Positions 9,303 to 18,693 of a stretch of DNA of 64,000 bases are shown in pieces. Every line of letters starts with the position of its first letter. Within the stretch, counting starts at the first letter, position 1. A program made the translations under genes and the position numbers. The stretch lies in NCBI RefSeq assembly GCF_008329645.1, contig NZ_CP043474.1, positions 5,208,001 through 5,272,000 on the forward strand. Direction: 5' to 3'. The stretch is from Mycolicibacterium grossiae. GTDB lineage: Bacteria > Actinomycetota > Actinomycetes > Mycobacteriales > Mycobacteriaceae. The notes under the pieces were generated by a model. The model ran no database searches. It was not told where the DNA came from and saw only the letters and a list, made by a program, of their open reading frames with translations.

Positions 9303-10175
9303 TCACCCGACGGGCAGCCGCACCAGGTAGCCGGCCTCGAGCGCGACCCACAGCGCGCCGTCCTCGGCGACCGCCATGCCGTGCGGTTCGCTGCCCGCGG
9401 GCAGGTCGATCGTCGCGACCTCCCCGTCGGCGCTCACCCGTGCGATCTGGTCGGCCTCCCACAGGCTCACCCACACGCCGCCGGTGGGGTCGGCCACCAC
9501 GGCGTGCGGCCTGCCGGGCAGGTCGAGTTCCTGGATGGCCTCGTCCATCGGGATGCGGCCGACCTTGTCCGCCCGGACCTCGGTGAACCACACGGCGTCG
9601 TCGTGGGTCGCCGCGATGCCGACCGGCCCGGCGCCGCGCGTGGGCAGCTCGCGCGTCGTCAACGCACCCGAGGTGTCCATCCGGCCGATCGCGTCGGCCT
9701 GGTTCATGGTGAACCACAGTGCGCCGTCCGGACCGGCCGTGATCATCGACGGCATCCCGCCGACGGGCCACTCGCGCACGGTGCCGTCGGACTCGACGCG
9801 GCCCACCGTGCCGGCGGCCACCCCGAGACCCACCCCGGAGCCCATGGTGGTGAACCACGGTGCGCCGTCGGGACCGACCGTGATGCCGAACGGAGCACTG
9901 CCCGAACGCAAGTGGAGCACCGACTGCTCACCGGTGGTGGTGATGCGCCCGATGCCGTCGTCGCCGGCGCGGGTGAACCACAGCGCGCCGTCACGGCCCG
10001 CGGTGATGATCGACGGCTTGGCATCGACGCCCACCGGGTGACGCTCGACGTCGCCGATGGACGACACCCGGGCGATGGCGCCGCCGTGCACCAGCGTCAC
10101 CCACATCGCGCCGTCCGGTCCCGCCGCCACGGCGTAGGGGCCGCCGTCGAGGGGCACCTCCAGGATGCGGCTCAC
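9303..10175 (-). CDS. Vgb-like (virginiamycin B lyase-type) seven-bladed beta-propeller
   Basis: The 290-aa protein is made of about seven repeats of the pattern GPDGALWFT...ADxIGRI, the signature of Vgb/streptogramin lyase propellers. No signal peptide is seen. The two last blades carry RPHAV and EPHGM; from memory these align with the His-bearing RPHAI and EPHGI segments of staphylococcal Vgb, where the histidines are catalytic, so lyase activity is possible. Its GTG start overlaps the glgP stop (GTGA, 10172-10175), which implies translational coupling with the phosphorylase. A role in streptogramin linearisation is an inference; many chromosomal homologues have no tested substrate. Confidence 0.85.
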   Translation of the reverse strand: MSRILEVPLDGGPYAVAAGPDGAMWVTLVHGGAIARVSSIGDVERHPVGVDAKPSIITAGRDGALWFTRAGDDGIGRITTTGEQSVLHLRSGSAPFGITVGPDGAPWFTTMGSGVGLGVAAGTVGRVESDGTVREWPVGGMPSMITAGPDGALWFTMNQADAIGRMDTSGALTTRELPTRGAGPVGIAATHDDAVWFTEVRADKVGRIPMDEAIQELDLPGRPHAVVADPTGGVWVSLWEADQIARVSADGEVATIDLPAGSEPHGMAVAEDGALWVALEAGYLVRLPVG

Positions 10176-12784
10176 GCCAGGGTGACCAGTCCGAGTTCGT
10201 TGGTCGACGCCAGCAGCGGATGCGACGGCAGCACCCGGACGGTGTAGCCCACCGGTCCGGCGATCGGCAGCGGCGTCGTGGTCGAGAACAGCTCGCTGCC
10301 ACCCTCGCCGGTGCCGGTGTGCGCCATCCGCACGGTGGTCGGCTCCACCAGCGCGTCGGCCGCGTCGACGCGGCCGACGACGGCCTCGACGACCACCTCG
10401 TCGGGGCCGAGACCGGCGAGGTGCACGGTGGCGGTCAGCGTCAGCTCGGAGCCCAGCAGCGGCGTGTCCGGCAGGCCGTAGCTGTCGACGTCGCTGATCC
10501 GGATGTCCGGCCAGGCCCGCTCGGCGCGCCTGCGGTACTCGGCCAGTCCCCGGGCCGCCCCGAACGGCACGCCGTCGACCGCCTCGATCGTGCGGTGCAG
10601 TGACTGCGCGGCCGGCGCGTAGTACTTCTCGGTGTAGTCGCGCACCATCCGCGACGCCAGCACCTTGGGCCCCAGCGCCTGCAGCGTGTGGCGCACCATC
10701 TCGACCCACCGCTGCGGCACGCCGTGTTCGTCGCGCTCGTAGAACCGGGGCGTCACGGCCTTGGCGACCAGGTCGTAGAGCGCCGCGGCCTCCAGGTCGT
10801 CGCGCCGTGACTCGTCGGCCAGGCCGTCGGCGGTCGGGATCTCCCAGCCGTTGTCGCCGTCGTACCACTCGTCCCACCAGCCGTCGCGGATCGAGAGGTT
10901 CAGCCCGCCGTTCAGCGCGCTCTTCATGCCCGAGGTGCCGCACGCCTCCAGCGGCCGCAGCGGGTTGTTGAGCCAGACGTCGCAGCCCCAGTACAGCAGC
11001 CGGGCCATCGACATGTCGTAATCCGGCAGGAACGCGATGCGGTGCCGCACCTCGGGCCGGTCGGCGAACCGCACCACCTGCTGGATCAGCGCCTTGCCGC
11101 CGTCGTCGGCGGGGTGCGACTTGCCCGCGACGATGAGCTGCACCGGGCGTTGCTCGTCGAGGAGCAGCCGCTCGAGGCGCTCCGGATCGCGCAGCATCAG
11201 CGTCAGCCGCTTGTAGGTCGGGACCCGGCGGGCGAAGCCGATGGTCAACACGTCCGGGTCGAAGGCCGTGGCGATCCACCCCAGTTCGGCTTCCGACGCG
11301 CCGCGCTCGAGCCACGACCGGCGCAGCCGGCCGCGCACGTCCTCGATGAGCAGTCCGCGCAGTTGCGAGCGGATCCACCACAGGTGGCCCGGGTCGACCT
11401 GCTGCAGCCGCTGCCAGGTGTCCGGCTCGCTTAGCGAACCGAGGTCGTCACTGCCGATGAGTTCGCGGCCCAGCTGCACCCACTGCGGCGCCGCCCAGGT
11501 GGGGGCGTGCACGCCGTTGGTGATGGAGCCGATCGGCACCTCCTCGGTGTCGAAGCCCTGCCACAGCGCGTTGAACATGCCGCGACTGACGCGGCCGTGC
11601 AGCAGCGACACCCCGTTGGCGCGCTGGGCGAGCCGCAGCCCCATGTGCGCCATGTTGAACTTCGACGGGTCGTCCTCGGCGCCGAAGGCCACGATGCGGT
11701 CCAGCGGCACACCGGGCAGCAGCGGCGCGTCGGAACCCGTCGGGTCGCCGGTGGGGCTGCCGAAGTACCGCTCGACCAGCGACACGGGGAAGCGGTCGAT
11801 GCCCGCCGGGACCGGGGTGTGGGTGGTGAACACCGTCGAGGACCGGACCACCGCCAGGGCGGTATCGAAGTCGAGCCCGCCGTCGGTGACCAGTTCGCGG
11901 ATGCGCTCCACGCCGAGGAAGCCGGCGTGGCCCTCGTTCATGTGGAAGACCTGCGGCTCGGGCCTGCCCTCCACCGCCGTGAAGGCGCGGATGGCCCGTA
12001 CGCCGCCGATGCCGGCGAGGATCTCCTGCTTGATGCGGTGCTCCTGGTCGCCGCCGTACAGGCGGTCGGTGACCCCGCGCAGGTCGTGCTCGGTCTCCGG
12101 GATGTCGGAATCCAACAGCAGCAACGGGATTCGACCCACCTGCGCGATCCACACCCGGGCGTTCAGCACACCGTCACCGGGCAGCTCGACGCTCACCAGC
12201 ACCGGGTCGCCGGACTGGTCGGTGAGCAGCCGCAGCGGCAGCCCCTGCGGATCCAGCGACGGGTAGTTCTCGTGCTGCCAGCCGTCGGCGGTCAGCGACT
12301 GCCGGAAGTAGCCGGAGCGGTAGTACAGCCCGACGGCGATCAGCGGCAGCCCCAGGTCGGACGCCGACTTGAGGTGGTCACCGGCGAGGATGCCGAGACC
12401 GCCGGAGTAGTTGGGCAGCACCTCGGCGACGCCGAATTCCATGGAGAAGTAGGCGATGCCCGACGGCATGGCCTCGCCGGCCGCGGCGCGCTCCTGGTAC
12501 CACATCGGCCGGGCGAGATAGTCGTCGAGATCGGCCGCGAGGTGGTCGAGCCGGTGCAGGAACTCGTCGTCGACCGCCAGTGCGTCGAGACGCTTCGGGC
12601 TGATCGCGCCCAGCAGCGCCACCGGGTCGGCGCCCACCCGCTGCCACAGCCCGGGGTCGATGCTCGCGAACAGGTCCTGGGTGGGTTTGTCCCACGACCA
12701 GCGCAGGTTGACCGAGAGGCGTTCCAGGGCGGCGAGCCGCTCGGGGAGGTGAGCACGGACGGTGAACCGGCGAAGTGCTTTCAC
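10172..12784 (-). CDS. glgP: alpha-glucan (glycogen) phosphorylase
   Basis: An 870-aa GT35 enzyme of the short actinobacterial type that releases glucose-1-phosphate from linear alpha-1,4 chains using PLP. Visible landmarks are IAYFSMEFGV near 127, GGLGILAGDHLKSASDL near 150, VFHMNEGHAGFLGVERI near 280, VTNGVH-type segment GSITNGVHAPTW near 425, and LRPLEACGTSGMKSALNGGL near 625, the PLP/phosphate region. The GTG start sits 8 nt after a TAAGGT box. It is transcribed divergently from glgE-glgB, so degradation and synthesis of alpha-glucan are paired in one locus. The downstream Vgb-like gene overlaps it by 4 nt. Confidence 0.95.
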   Translation of the reverse strand: MKALRRFTVRAHLPERLAALERLSVNLRWSWDKPTQDLFASIDPGLWQRVGADPVALLGAISPKRLDALAVDDEFLHRLDHLAADLDDYLARPMWYQERAAAGEAMPSGIAYFSMEFGVAEVLPNYSGGLGILAGDHLKSASDLGLPLIAVGLYYRSGYFRQSLTADGWQHENYPSLDPQGLPLRLLTDQSGDPVLVSVELPGDGVLNARVWIAQVGRIPLLLLDSDIPETEHDLRGVTDRLYGGDQEHRIKQEILAGIGGVRAIRAFTAVEGRPEPQVFHMNEGHAGFLGVERIRELVTDGGLDFDTALAVVRSSTVFTTHTPVPAGIDRFPVSLVERYFGSPTGDPTGSDAPLLPGVPLDRIVAFGAEDDPSKFNMAHMGLRLAQRANGVSLLHGRVSRGMFNALWQGFDTEEVPIGSITNGVHAPTWAAPQWVQLGRELIGSDDLGSLSEPDTWQRLQQVDPGHLWWIRSQLRGLLIEDVRGRLRRSWLERGASEAELGWIATAFDPDVLTIGFARRVPTYKRLTLMLRDPERLERLLLDEQRPVQLIVAGKSHPADDGGKALIQQVVRFADRPEVRHRIAFLPDYDMSMARLLYWGCDVWLNNPLRPLEACGTSGMKSALNGGLNLSIRDGWWDEWYDGDNGWEIPTADGLADESRRDDLEAAALYDLVAKAVTPRFYERDEHGVPQRWVEMVRHTLQALGPKVLASRMVRDYTEKYYAPAAQSLHRTIEAVDGVPFGAARGLAEYRRRAERAWPDIRISDVDSYGLPDTPLLGSELTLTATVHLAGLGPDEVVVEAVVGRVDAADALVEPTTVRMAHTGTGEGGSELFSTTTPLPIAGPVGYTVRVLPSHPLLASTNELGLVTLA

Positions 12785-12792
12785 GCCGCTTC

Positions 12793-12798
12793 ACCTTA
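12793..12798 (-). promoter_or_regulatory. putative -10 box of glgP
   Basis: TAAGGT on the minus strand lies 8 nt before the glgP GTG (12784), so any 5' leader would be zero to two nucleotides long. Confidence 0.4.
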
Positions 12799-12983
12799 CT
12801 GACTCTCGCCCGTCTGGGAGGAGGGGTCGGCGAGCTGCACTGCGGCCAGGCGTGCCCGCCGATCATCTCCGCGCACGGTGTTCGGCCGGACACTACGGTG
12901 GGTATAGAGCGCGACGAGGCTGAAACGAGACAGACGACTACTGCGCGGCCGCTGGGGCCGCGGTCGACGTGAGGAGCTGGTTG

Positions 12984-15074
12984 GTGGCCGGTCGTATCGG
13001 AATCGACGACGTCGCGCCCGTGGTCTCGGGTGGACGTTATCCGGCGAAGGCAGTGGTGGGCGAGGTGGTTCCGGTCCGGGCCACGGTGTGGCGGGAGGGC
13101 CACGACGCGGTCGCCGCCACCTTGGTGGTCCGCTACCACGGGTCGACGCCCCCGCGGCTCGCCGAGGCGCCCCCGGGTCTGCCGGCCGCCGAGGTGCAGG
13201 CGGTGCCGATCGAGGAGGTCGTGACGCCGGCGCCGAAGATCAAGCCGCAGCAGCTGGCGATGGCGCCCGGCCGGGAGCCCGACTCGTTCCACGGCCAGTT
13301 CGTGCCCGACGCCGTGGGCCTATGGACCTACCGCGTCGACGGTTGGGGCGACCCGCTGAGCACCTGGCGCAAGAACGTCACGGCCAAGCTCGACGCCGGT
13401 CAAGGCGAGTCGGAGCTGGACAACGACCTGATCGTGGGCGCCCAGCTGCTCGAGCGTGCCGCGACCGGCGTCGCGCGTCAGGACCGCTATCCCCTCATCG
13501 ATGCGGCCGCGCGATTGCGCGAGCCCGGTGATCCCTTCCACCGGGCCGGCGGCGCACTGGCTCCGGAGGTCACCGCGCTGCTGGAGCGGTATCCGCTGCG
13601 CGAACTCGTCACCCGCGGCGAGACGTACGGGGTCTGGGTGGACCGGCCCCTGGCCCGGTTCAGTTCGTGGTACGAATTCTTCCCGCGGTCGACGGGCGGC
13701 TGGGACGCCGAGGGCAACCCGGTGCACGGCACCTTCGCCACGGCCGCCAAGGCGCTGCCCCGGGTGGCGCGGATGGGCTTCGACATCGTCTACCTCCCGC
13801 CGATCCACCCGATCGGCAAGGTGCACCGCAAGGGACGCAACAACAGCGTGACCGCGGGACCGAAGGACGTCGGCTCGCCGTGGGCGATCGGCAGCAAGAA
13901 GGGTGGCCACGACGCGATCCACCCGAAGCTGGGCACGATCTCCGACTTCGACGACTTCGTCGCCGCCGCCCGCGCCGAGAACCTGGACGTGGCGATCGAC
14001 CTCGCGCTGCAATGCGCGCCGGACCACCCGTGGGCCAAGGACCACCCCGAGTGGTTCACCGTGCTGCCCGACGGCACCATCGCCTACGCGGAGAACCCGC
14101 CGAAGAAGTACCAGGACATCTATCCGCTGAACTTCGACAACGACCCGGCGGGGCTGTACGCCGAGGTGCTGCGGGTGGTGAAGTACTGGATCTCGCACGG
14201 CGTCAAGGTGTTTCGCGTCGACAACCCGCATACCAAGCCACCGAACTTCTGGGCGTGGCTCATCGAGGAGGCCAAGCGGGAGGATCCCGACGTCCTGTTC
14301 CTCTCCGAGGCGTTCACCCGCCCTGCGCGGCTGTTCGGCCTGGCAAAGCTCGGGTTCACGCAGTCCTACACCTACTTCACCTGGCGCACCGCCAAGTGGG
14401 AACTGATCGAGTTCGGCGAGCAGATCGCCGAGCACGCCGACTACGCCCGGCAGAGCCTGTGGCCCAACACCCCGGACATCCTGCACGAGTCGCTGCAGCA
14501 CGGCGGCCCCGGCATGTTCGCGATCCGCGCGGTCATGGCGGCGACCATGAGCCCGACCTGGGGCATGTACTCCGGCTTCGAGCTGTTCGAGGGTCAGGCC
14601 GTCCGCGAGGGCAGCGAGGAGTACCTCGACTCGGAGAAGTACGAGTTGCGGCCACGCGACTTCGACGCGGCGCTGGCGCGCGGCGAGTCACTCGAACCGT
14701 TCATCACGCGACTCAACGAGATTCGCCGTACCCACCCCGCCCTCGCCGAGCAGCGCACGATCAAGTTCCACAGCATCGACAACGACGCCCTGCTGGCCTA
14801 CAGCAAGTTCGATCCGGTCACCGGCGACTGCGTGCTGGTGGTCGTGACGCTCAACGCGTTCGGGCCCGAGGAGGCCACCCTCTGGTTGGACATGGCCGCG
14901 TTGGGTATGGAGGACTGGGACCGGTTCTGGGTGCGCGACGAGATCACCGGTGACGAATACCAGTGGGGACAGGCCAACTACGTGCGCATCGACCCGGCCC
15001 GGGCGGTCGCGCACGTGATCAACATGCCGTCCATCCCCGAGGACAAGCGGCTCAACCTGCTGCGGAGGGAGTGA
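12984..15074 (+). CDS. glgE: alpha-1,4-glucan:maltose-1-phosphate maltosyltransferase
   Basis: GlgE (GH13_3) extends alpha-1,4-glucan by maltosyl units from maltose-1-phosphate. Key segments: DIVYLPPIHPIGKVHRKGRN near 265, the nucleophile Asp in VFRVDNPHTKPPNFW near 413, and the acid/base Glu in LFLSEAFTRP near 442. The C-terminal beta-sandwich ends NMPSIPEDKRLNLL. I chose GTG 12984 because GAGGAG at 12971-12976 is 7 nt upstream; an in-frame GTG at 12969 would add five residues but has no good ribosome-binding site. glgB follows after 4 nt, so they form an operon. GlgE is a validated killing target because maltose-1-phosphate accumulation is toxic. Confidence 0.95.
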   Translation: MAGRIGIDDVAPVVSGGRYPAKAVVGEVVPVRATVWREGHDAVAATLVVRYHGSTPPRLAEAPPGLPAAEVQAVPIEEVVTPAPKIKPQQLAMAPGREPDSFHGQFVPDAVGLWTYRVDGWGDPLSTWRKNVTAKLDAGQGESELDNDLIVGAQLLERAATGVARQDRYPLIDAAARLREPGDPFHRAGGALAPEVTALLERYPLRELVTRGETYGVWVDRPLARFSSWYEFFPRSTGGWDAEGNPVHGTFATAAKALPRVARMGFDIVYLPPIHPIGKVHRKGRNNSVTAGPKDVGSPWAIGSKKGGHDAIHPKLGTISDFDDFVAAARAENLDVAIDLALQCAPDHPWAKDHPEWFTVLPDGTIAYAENPPKKYQDIYPLNFDNDPAGLYAEVLRVVKYWISHGVKVFRVDNPHTKPPNFWAWLIEEAKREDPDVLFLSEAFTRPARLFGLAKLGFTQSYTYFTWRTAKWELIEFGEQIAEHADYARQSLWPNTPDILHESLQHGGPGMFAIRAVMAATMSPTWGMYSGFELFEGQAVREGSEEYLDSEKYELRPRDFDAALARGESLEPFITRLNEIRRTHPALAEQRTIKFHSIDNDALLAYSKFDPVTGDCVLVVVTLNAFGPEEATLWLDMAALGMEDWDRFWVRDEITGDEYQWGQANYVRIDPARAVAHVINMPSIPEDKRLNLLRRE

Positions 15075-15078
15075 CCAC

Positions 15079-17331
15079 ATGACCCGCACGAACACGATCA
15101 CCAGCCAGTACCTTCGACCCGACGCCGCCGACCTCGGCCGGCTGCTGGCGGGCGAACACCACGATCCCCACGCCATCCTCGGTGCGCACGAGTACGGCGA
15201 TCACACCGTGATTCGCGTGCTGCGCCCGAACGCGGCCGAGGTCGCCGCCGTCATCGGCGGCGAGCGCTACCCGTTCGGCCACGTCGAGGACGCGCTGTTC
15301 GCGGTCGCGGTGCCCTTCACCGGCCTCATCGACTACCGCCTCGAGGTCGGCTACCCCACGGGCGACGGCGGGGTGAGCACCCACATCGTCGCCGACCCGT
15401 ACCGCTTCCTGCCGACCCTCGGTGAGATCGACCTGCACCTGTTCGGCGAGGGGCGCCACGAGCGGCTGTGGGACGTGCTCGGCGCACACCCGCACAGCTA
15501 CGACACTCCGGACGGCCGGGTCGACGGCGTCTCGTTCGCGGTGTGGGCGCCGAATGCCAAGGGCGTCACGCTGATCGGCGAATTCAACCACTGGAGCGGC
15601 AACGACGCGCCGATGCGCAGCCTGGGCTCGTCGGGCGTCTGGGAGGTCTTCTGGCCGGACTTCCCCACCAACGCGCTGTACAAGTTCCGCGTGCACGGCG
15701 CCGACGGGTCGGTCACCGACCGTGCCGACCCCATGGCGTTCGCGGCCGAAGTGCCACCGCACACCGCGTCGCGCGTGCACGTCAGTGACTACGCGTGGGG
15801 CGACGACGACTGGATGGCGCAGCGCGCGCTGAAGAACCCGGTGTTCGAGCCGATGAGCACCCTCGAGGTGCACCTGCCGTCGTGGCGTCCGGGACTGAGC
15901 TACCGCGAACTGGCCACCGAACTCACCGAGTACGTGCTCGAGCAGGGGTTCACGCACGTGGAGATGCTGCCCGTCGCGGCGCATCCGTTCGGCGGCTCCT
16001 GGGGCTATCAGGTGACGTCGTACTACGCGCCGATGCCGCGGCTCGGCTCCCCCGACGACCTGCGCTACCTCATCGACACGCTGCACCAGGCCGGCATCGG
16101 CGTCATCGTCGACTGGGTGCCCGCGCACTTTCCGAAGGACGCGTGGGCCCTCGGACGCTTCGACGGCACCCCGCTCTACGAGCACTCCGATCCGCGCCGC
16201 GGGGAGCAACTCGACTGGGGCACCTACGTCTTCGACTTCGGCCGTGCCGAGGTGCGCAACTTCCTGGTGGCCAATGCCCTGTACTGGCTGCAGGAGTTCC
16301 ACGTCGACGGACTGCGCGTCGATGCCGTGGCGTCGATGCTCTACCTCGACTACTCCCGGCCCGCGGACGGTTGGACGCCGAACATCCACGGCGGGCGCGA
16401 GAACCTCGAGGCCGTGCAGTTCCTGCAGGAGATGAACGCGACGGTGCACAAGGTGACGCCGGGCATCGTCACCGTCGCCGAGGAGTCCACGTCCTGGCCG
16501 GGTGTCACGCGCCCGACGAGCCTTGGCGGCCTTGGCTTCTCGATGAAGTGGAACATGGGCTGGATGAACGACACGCTGGAGTTCGTCAAGCGCGACCCGA
16601 TTCACCGCAGCTTCCACCACGGCGAGATCACGTTTTCGATGATCTACGCGTTCAGCGAGAACTTCGTCCTGCCGATCAGCCACGACGAGGTGGTGCACGG
16701 CAAGGGCACGCTGTGGGGCCGCATGCCCGGCGACGATCACCGCAAGGCGGCCGGACTACGTGGACTGCTGGCCTACCAGTGGGCACACCCGGGCAAGCAG
16801 CTGCTGTTCATGGGGCAGGAGTTCGGCCAGCGCGCCGAATGGTCGGAGGAACGCGGCGTCGACTGGTATCAGCTCGACGAACAGAGCTTCTCCACCGGCA
16901 TCCAACGGATGGTGCGCGACATGAACGGCGTCTACCAGAGCCGCCGCGCCCTGTGGTCACGGGACACCAGCCACGAGGGCTACTCCTGGATCGACGCGAA
17001 CGACTCGGCCAACAACGTGCTGAGCTTCCTGCGCTTCGGCGACGACGGCTCCACCCTGGCGTGCGTGTTCAACTTCTCCGGCGCGGAGCACAGCCACTAC
17101 CGGCTGGGTCTGCCGCACGCGGGGACGTGGCGCGAGGTGCTGAACACCGACGCCGACGCCTACCACGGCAGCGGCATCGGCAACTATGGCGCCGTCGAGG
17201 CCACCGACGAGCCGTGGCACGGCCGTCCGGCGTCCGCGGTGATGGTGCTGCCGCCGCTCGCGGCGCTGTGGTTCGAGCCCGTCACCCCGGACCTGCCGAG
17301 CGAGCAGGTGCTCGAACTGCCGGGCGCCTAG
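15079..17331 (+). CDS. glgB: 1,4-alpha-glucan branching enzyme
   Basis: A 750-aa GH13_9 branching enzyme that introduces alpha-1,6 branches into the glucan extended by GlgE. It has the N-terminal N1 domain (HHDPHAILGAHEYGDHTVIR), a CBM48 module (FNHWSGNDAPMRSLGSSGVW near 172), the catalytic barrel with nucleophile Asp in GLRVDAVASMLYLDYSR (near 415) and acid/base Glu in VTVAEESTSWPGV (near 468). LPISHDEVVHGKGTL follows at about 530. Its ATG is 4 nt after the glgE stop. The stop is 7 nt from the stop of the convergent thioredoxin-like gene. Confidence 0.97.
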   Translation: MTRTNTITSQYLRPDAADLGRLLAGEHHDPHAILGAHEYGDHTVIRVLRPNAAEVAAVIGGERYPFGHVEDALFAVAVPFTGLIDYRLEVGYPTGDGGVSTHIVADPYRFLPTLGEIDLHLFGEGRHERLWDVLGAHPHSYDTPDGRVDGVSFAVWAPNAKGVTLIGEFNHWSGNDAPMRSLGSSGVWEVFWPDFPTNALYKFRVHGADGSVTDRADPMAFAAEVPPHTASRVHVSDYAWGDDDWMAQRALKNPVFEPMSTLEVHLPSWRPGLSYRELATELTEYVLEQGFTHVEMLPVAAHPFGGSWGYQVTSYYAPMPRLGSPDDLRYLIDTLHQAGIGVIVDWVPAHFPKDAWALGRFDGTPLYEHSDPRRGEQLDWGTYVFDFGRAEVRNFLVANALYWLQEFHVDGLRVDAVASMLYLDYSRPADGWTPNIHGGRENLEAVQFLQEMNATVHKVTPGIVTVAEESTSWPGVTRPTSLGGLGFSMKWNMGWMNDTLEFVKRDPIHRSFHHGEITFSMIYAFSENFVLPISHDEVVHGKGTLWGRMPGDDHRKAAGLRGLLAYQWAHPGKQLLFMGQEFGQRAEWSEERGVDWYQLDEQSFSTGIQRMVRDMNGVYQSRRALWSRDTSHEGYSWIDANDSANNVLSFLRFGDDGSTLACVFNFSGAEHSHYRLGLPHAGTWREVLNTDADAYHGSGIGNYGAVEATDEPWHGRPASAVMVLPPLAALWFEPVTPDLPSEQVLELPGA

Positions 17332-17338
17332 CCCGCGG

Positions 17339-18232
17339 TCAGTACAGCGCGTTGGCCAGCTTGCGCCGGCCGGCGATCACGTCCGGATCGGCCGGGTCGA
17401 AGAGGTCGAACAACTCGATGAGCCGCGTGCGGACCCGGGTGCGCTCGTCGCCGGCGGTGCGCTTCACCAGGCCGGTGAGCCGGTCGAATGCGGCCTCGAG
17501 CTTCCACTGCCGCACTTCGACGTCGGCGGCGGCGAACGCCGCGTCGACGTCGTCCGGCGCGGCGTCGGCACGGGCCACGGCGTCATCGGGATGGGTGCTC
17601 GCGCGCTGCTCGAACTCGAGGCGGCGCACGGCGCCCTTGGCCTCCGGGTCGTTCGGTCGGGCCGCCAGGATCGCCTGGTAGGCGGTCAGCGCGGCGTCGA
17701 GGTCACCGGCGTCCAGGTGCGCGCGGGCCGCGGCGGTCTCCGGATCGACGGTCTCCTCTTCCTCGCCGGAGCCCGACAGCTTGCCCGCGGTGGCCTCGAG
17801 CAGCGAGTCCACCCAGCGGCGGAGCTGATCGGCCGGCTGCGACCCCTGGAAGCTCGACAGCGGCTGCCCGGCCGCGAGCGCCACCACGGTGGGCACGCCC
17901 TGCACGCCGAACGCCTGCGCCACCTGGGGGGCCACGTCGACGTTCACGGTGGCCAGCGACCACGTGCCGCCGTCCTGGGCCGCCAGCGCCGCCAGGGTGT
18001 CGCCGAGCTGCACACTCGACGGACTGCGCGGCGTCCAGAGCAGAACCACCACGGGCACCTGATTGGACCGGGCGAGGACCTCGGACTCGAAGTTGGCCTC
18101 GGTCACCTCGACGCCGGCGGCACCCGCCGACGACGGCGTGGCGCCGCCGCCGCTGGGCGGCGGGGGCTGCTTGAGGGCCGAGAGGTCAACCGCTCCTGCC
18201 AACGCAGGGCCGATGGGGCGTGGTCGCGTCAC
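17339..18232 (-). CDS. thioredoxin-like/TPR protein (CnoX/YbbN type), no CxxC
   Basis: A 297-aa cytoplasmic protein with a Pro/Gly-rich N-terminus, a thioredoxin fold (residues about 45-150: VPVVVLLWTPRSPSSVQLGD, VNVDVAPQVAQAFGVQGVPT) and a TPR-like C-terminal half (LDAALTAYQAILAARPNDPE). The redox motif WCxxC is replaced by WTPRSPS, so it cannot be a thiol oxidoreductase. That architecture matches YbbN/CnoX co-chaperones, for which holdase activity is known in E. coli; function here is inferred. It corresponds by position to Rv1324. DUF3817 lies 22 nt upstream on the same strand. Confidence 0.88.
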   Translation of the reverse strand: MTRPRPIGPALAGAVDLSALKQPPPPSGGGATPSSAGAAGVEVTEANFESEVLARSNQVPVVVLLWTPRSPSSVQLGDTLAALAAQDGGTWSLATVNVDVAPQVAQAFGVQGVPTVVALAAGQPLSSFQGSQPADQLRRWVDSLLEATAGKLSGSGEEEETVDPETAAARAHLDAGDLDAALTAYQAILAARPNDPEAKGAVRRLEFEQRASTHPDDAVARADAAPDDVDAAFAAADVEVRQWKLEAAFDRLTGLVKRTAGDERTRVRTRLIELFDLFDPADPDVIAGRRKLANALY

Positions 18233-18254
18233 GCCACCAATTTCATCACGCCGG

Positions 18255-18608
18255 TCAGGGCGCCGTCGGCGAGGCTGCGGTCGGAGCGGGCGGGCCGATG
18301 CGGTTGCCCCGGTCCGCCCACATGACGAAGATCACGCTGCCGAGGGGCACGATGCTGCCCAGCAACGCCAGGATCCACGTCCCGACGCTCCACTTCCGGG
18401 CGATGCCGACGAGGACGGCCGCCACGACGAAGCCGATGAAGATGCCGCCGTGGATGGGGCCGAACACCTTGACCCCGACCTCGGTCTGCGGGGATCCGAG
18501 GTACTTGAAGTACATCCCGATCAGTAGGCCGACCCAGCTGAACGCCTCGGCGATCGCGATCATCCGGAACCAGCCCGCAGCGCTGCGGACGTCGTAGTTC
18601 TGTGCCAT
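18255..18608 (-). CDS. DUF3817 family membrane protein
   Basis: A 117-aa protein with three predicted hydrophobic segments: AIAEAFSWVGLLIGMYFKYL, FGPIHGGIFIGFVVAAVLVG and WILALLGSIVPLGSVIFVMW. The order and the conserved HG in the second helix are those of DUF3817. The C-terminus is a short Pro/Ala/Ser tail. ATG 18608 (MAQNYDV) is chosen because the upstream extension has no family similarity. The function is unknown. It is followed by the thioredoxin-like gene in the same orientation. Confidence 0.82.
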   Translation of the reverse strand: MAQNYDVRSAAGWFRMIAIAEAFSWVGLLIGMYFKYLGSPQTEVGVKVFGPIHGGIFIGFVVAAVLVGIARKWSVGTWILALLGSIVPLGSVIFVMWADRGNRIGPPAPTAASPTAP

Positions 18609-18693
18609 GGCGCCATTGTGCCGCACCCGGCGCACAGCTACTACGCAGTGTCGTTGACGGGCGTCCGGCAACGTCGCCCCACGCCGGCCGTGA

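Noticed and set aside
12785..12983. Riboswitch in the glgP-glgE divergent region
   Set aside because: No recognisable conserved fold; only promoter-like boxes were seen.
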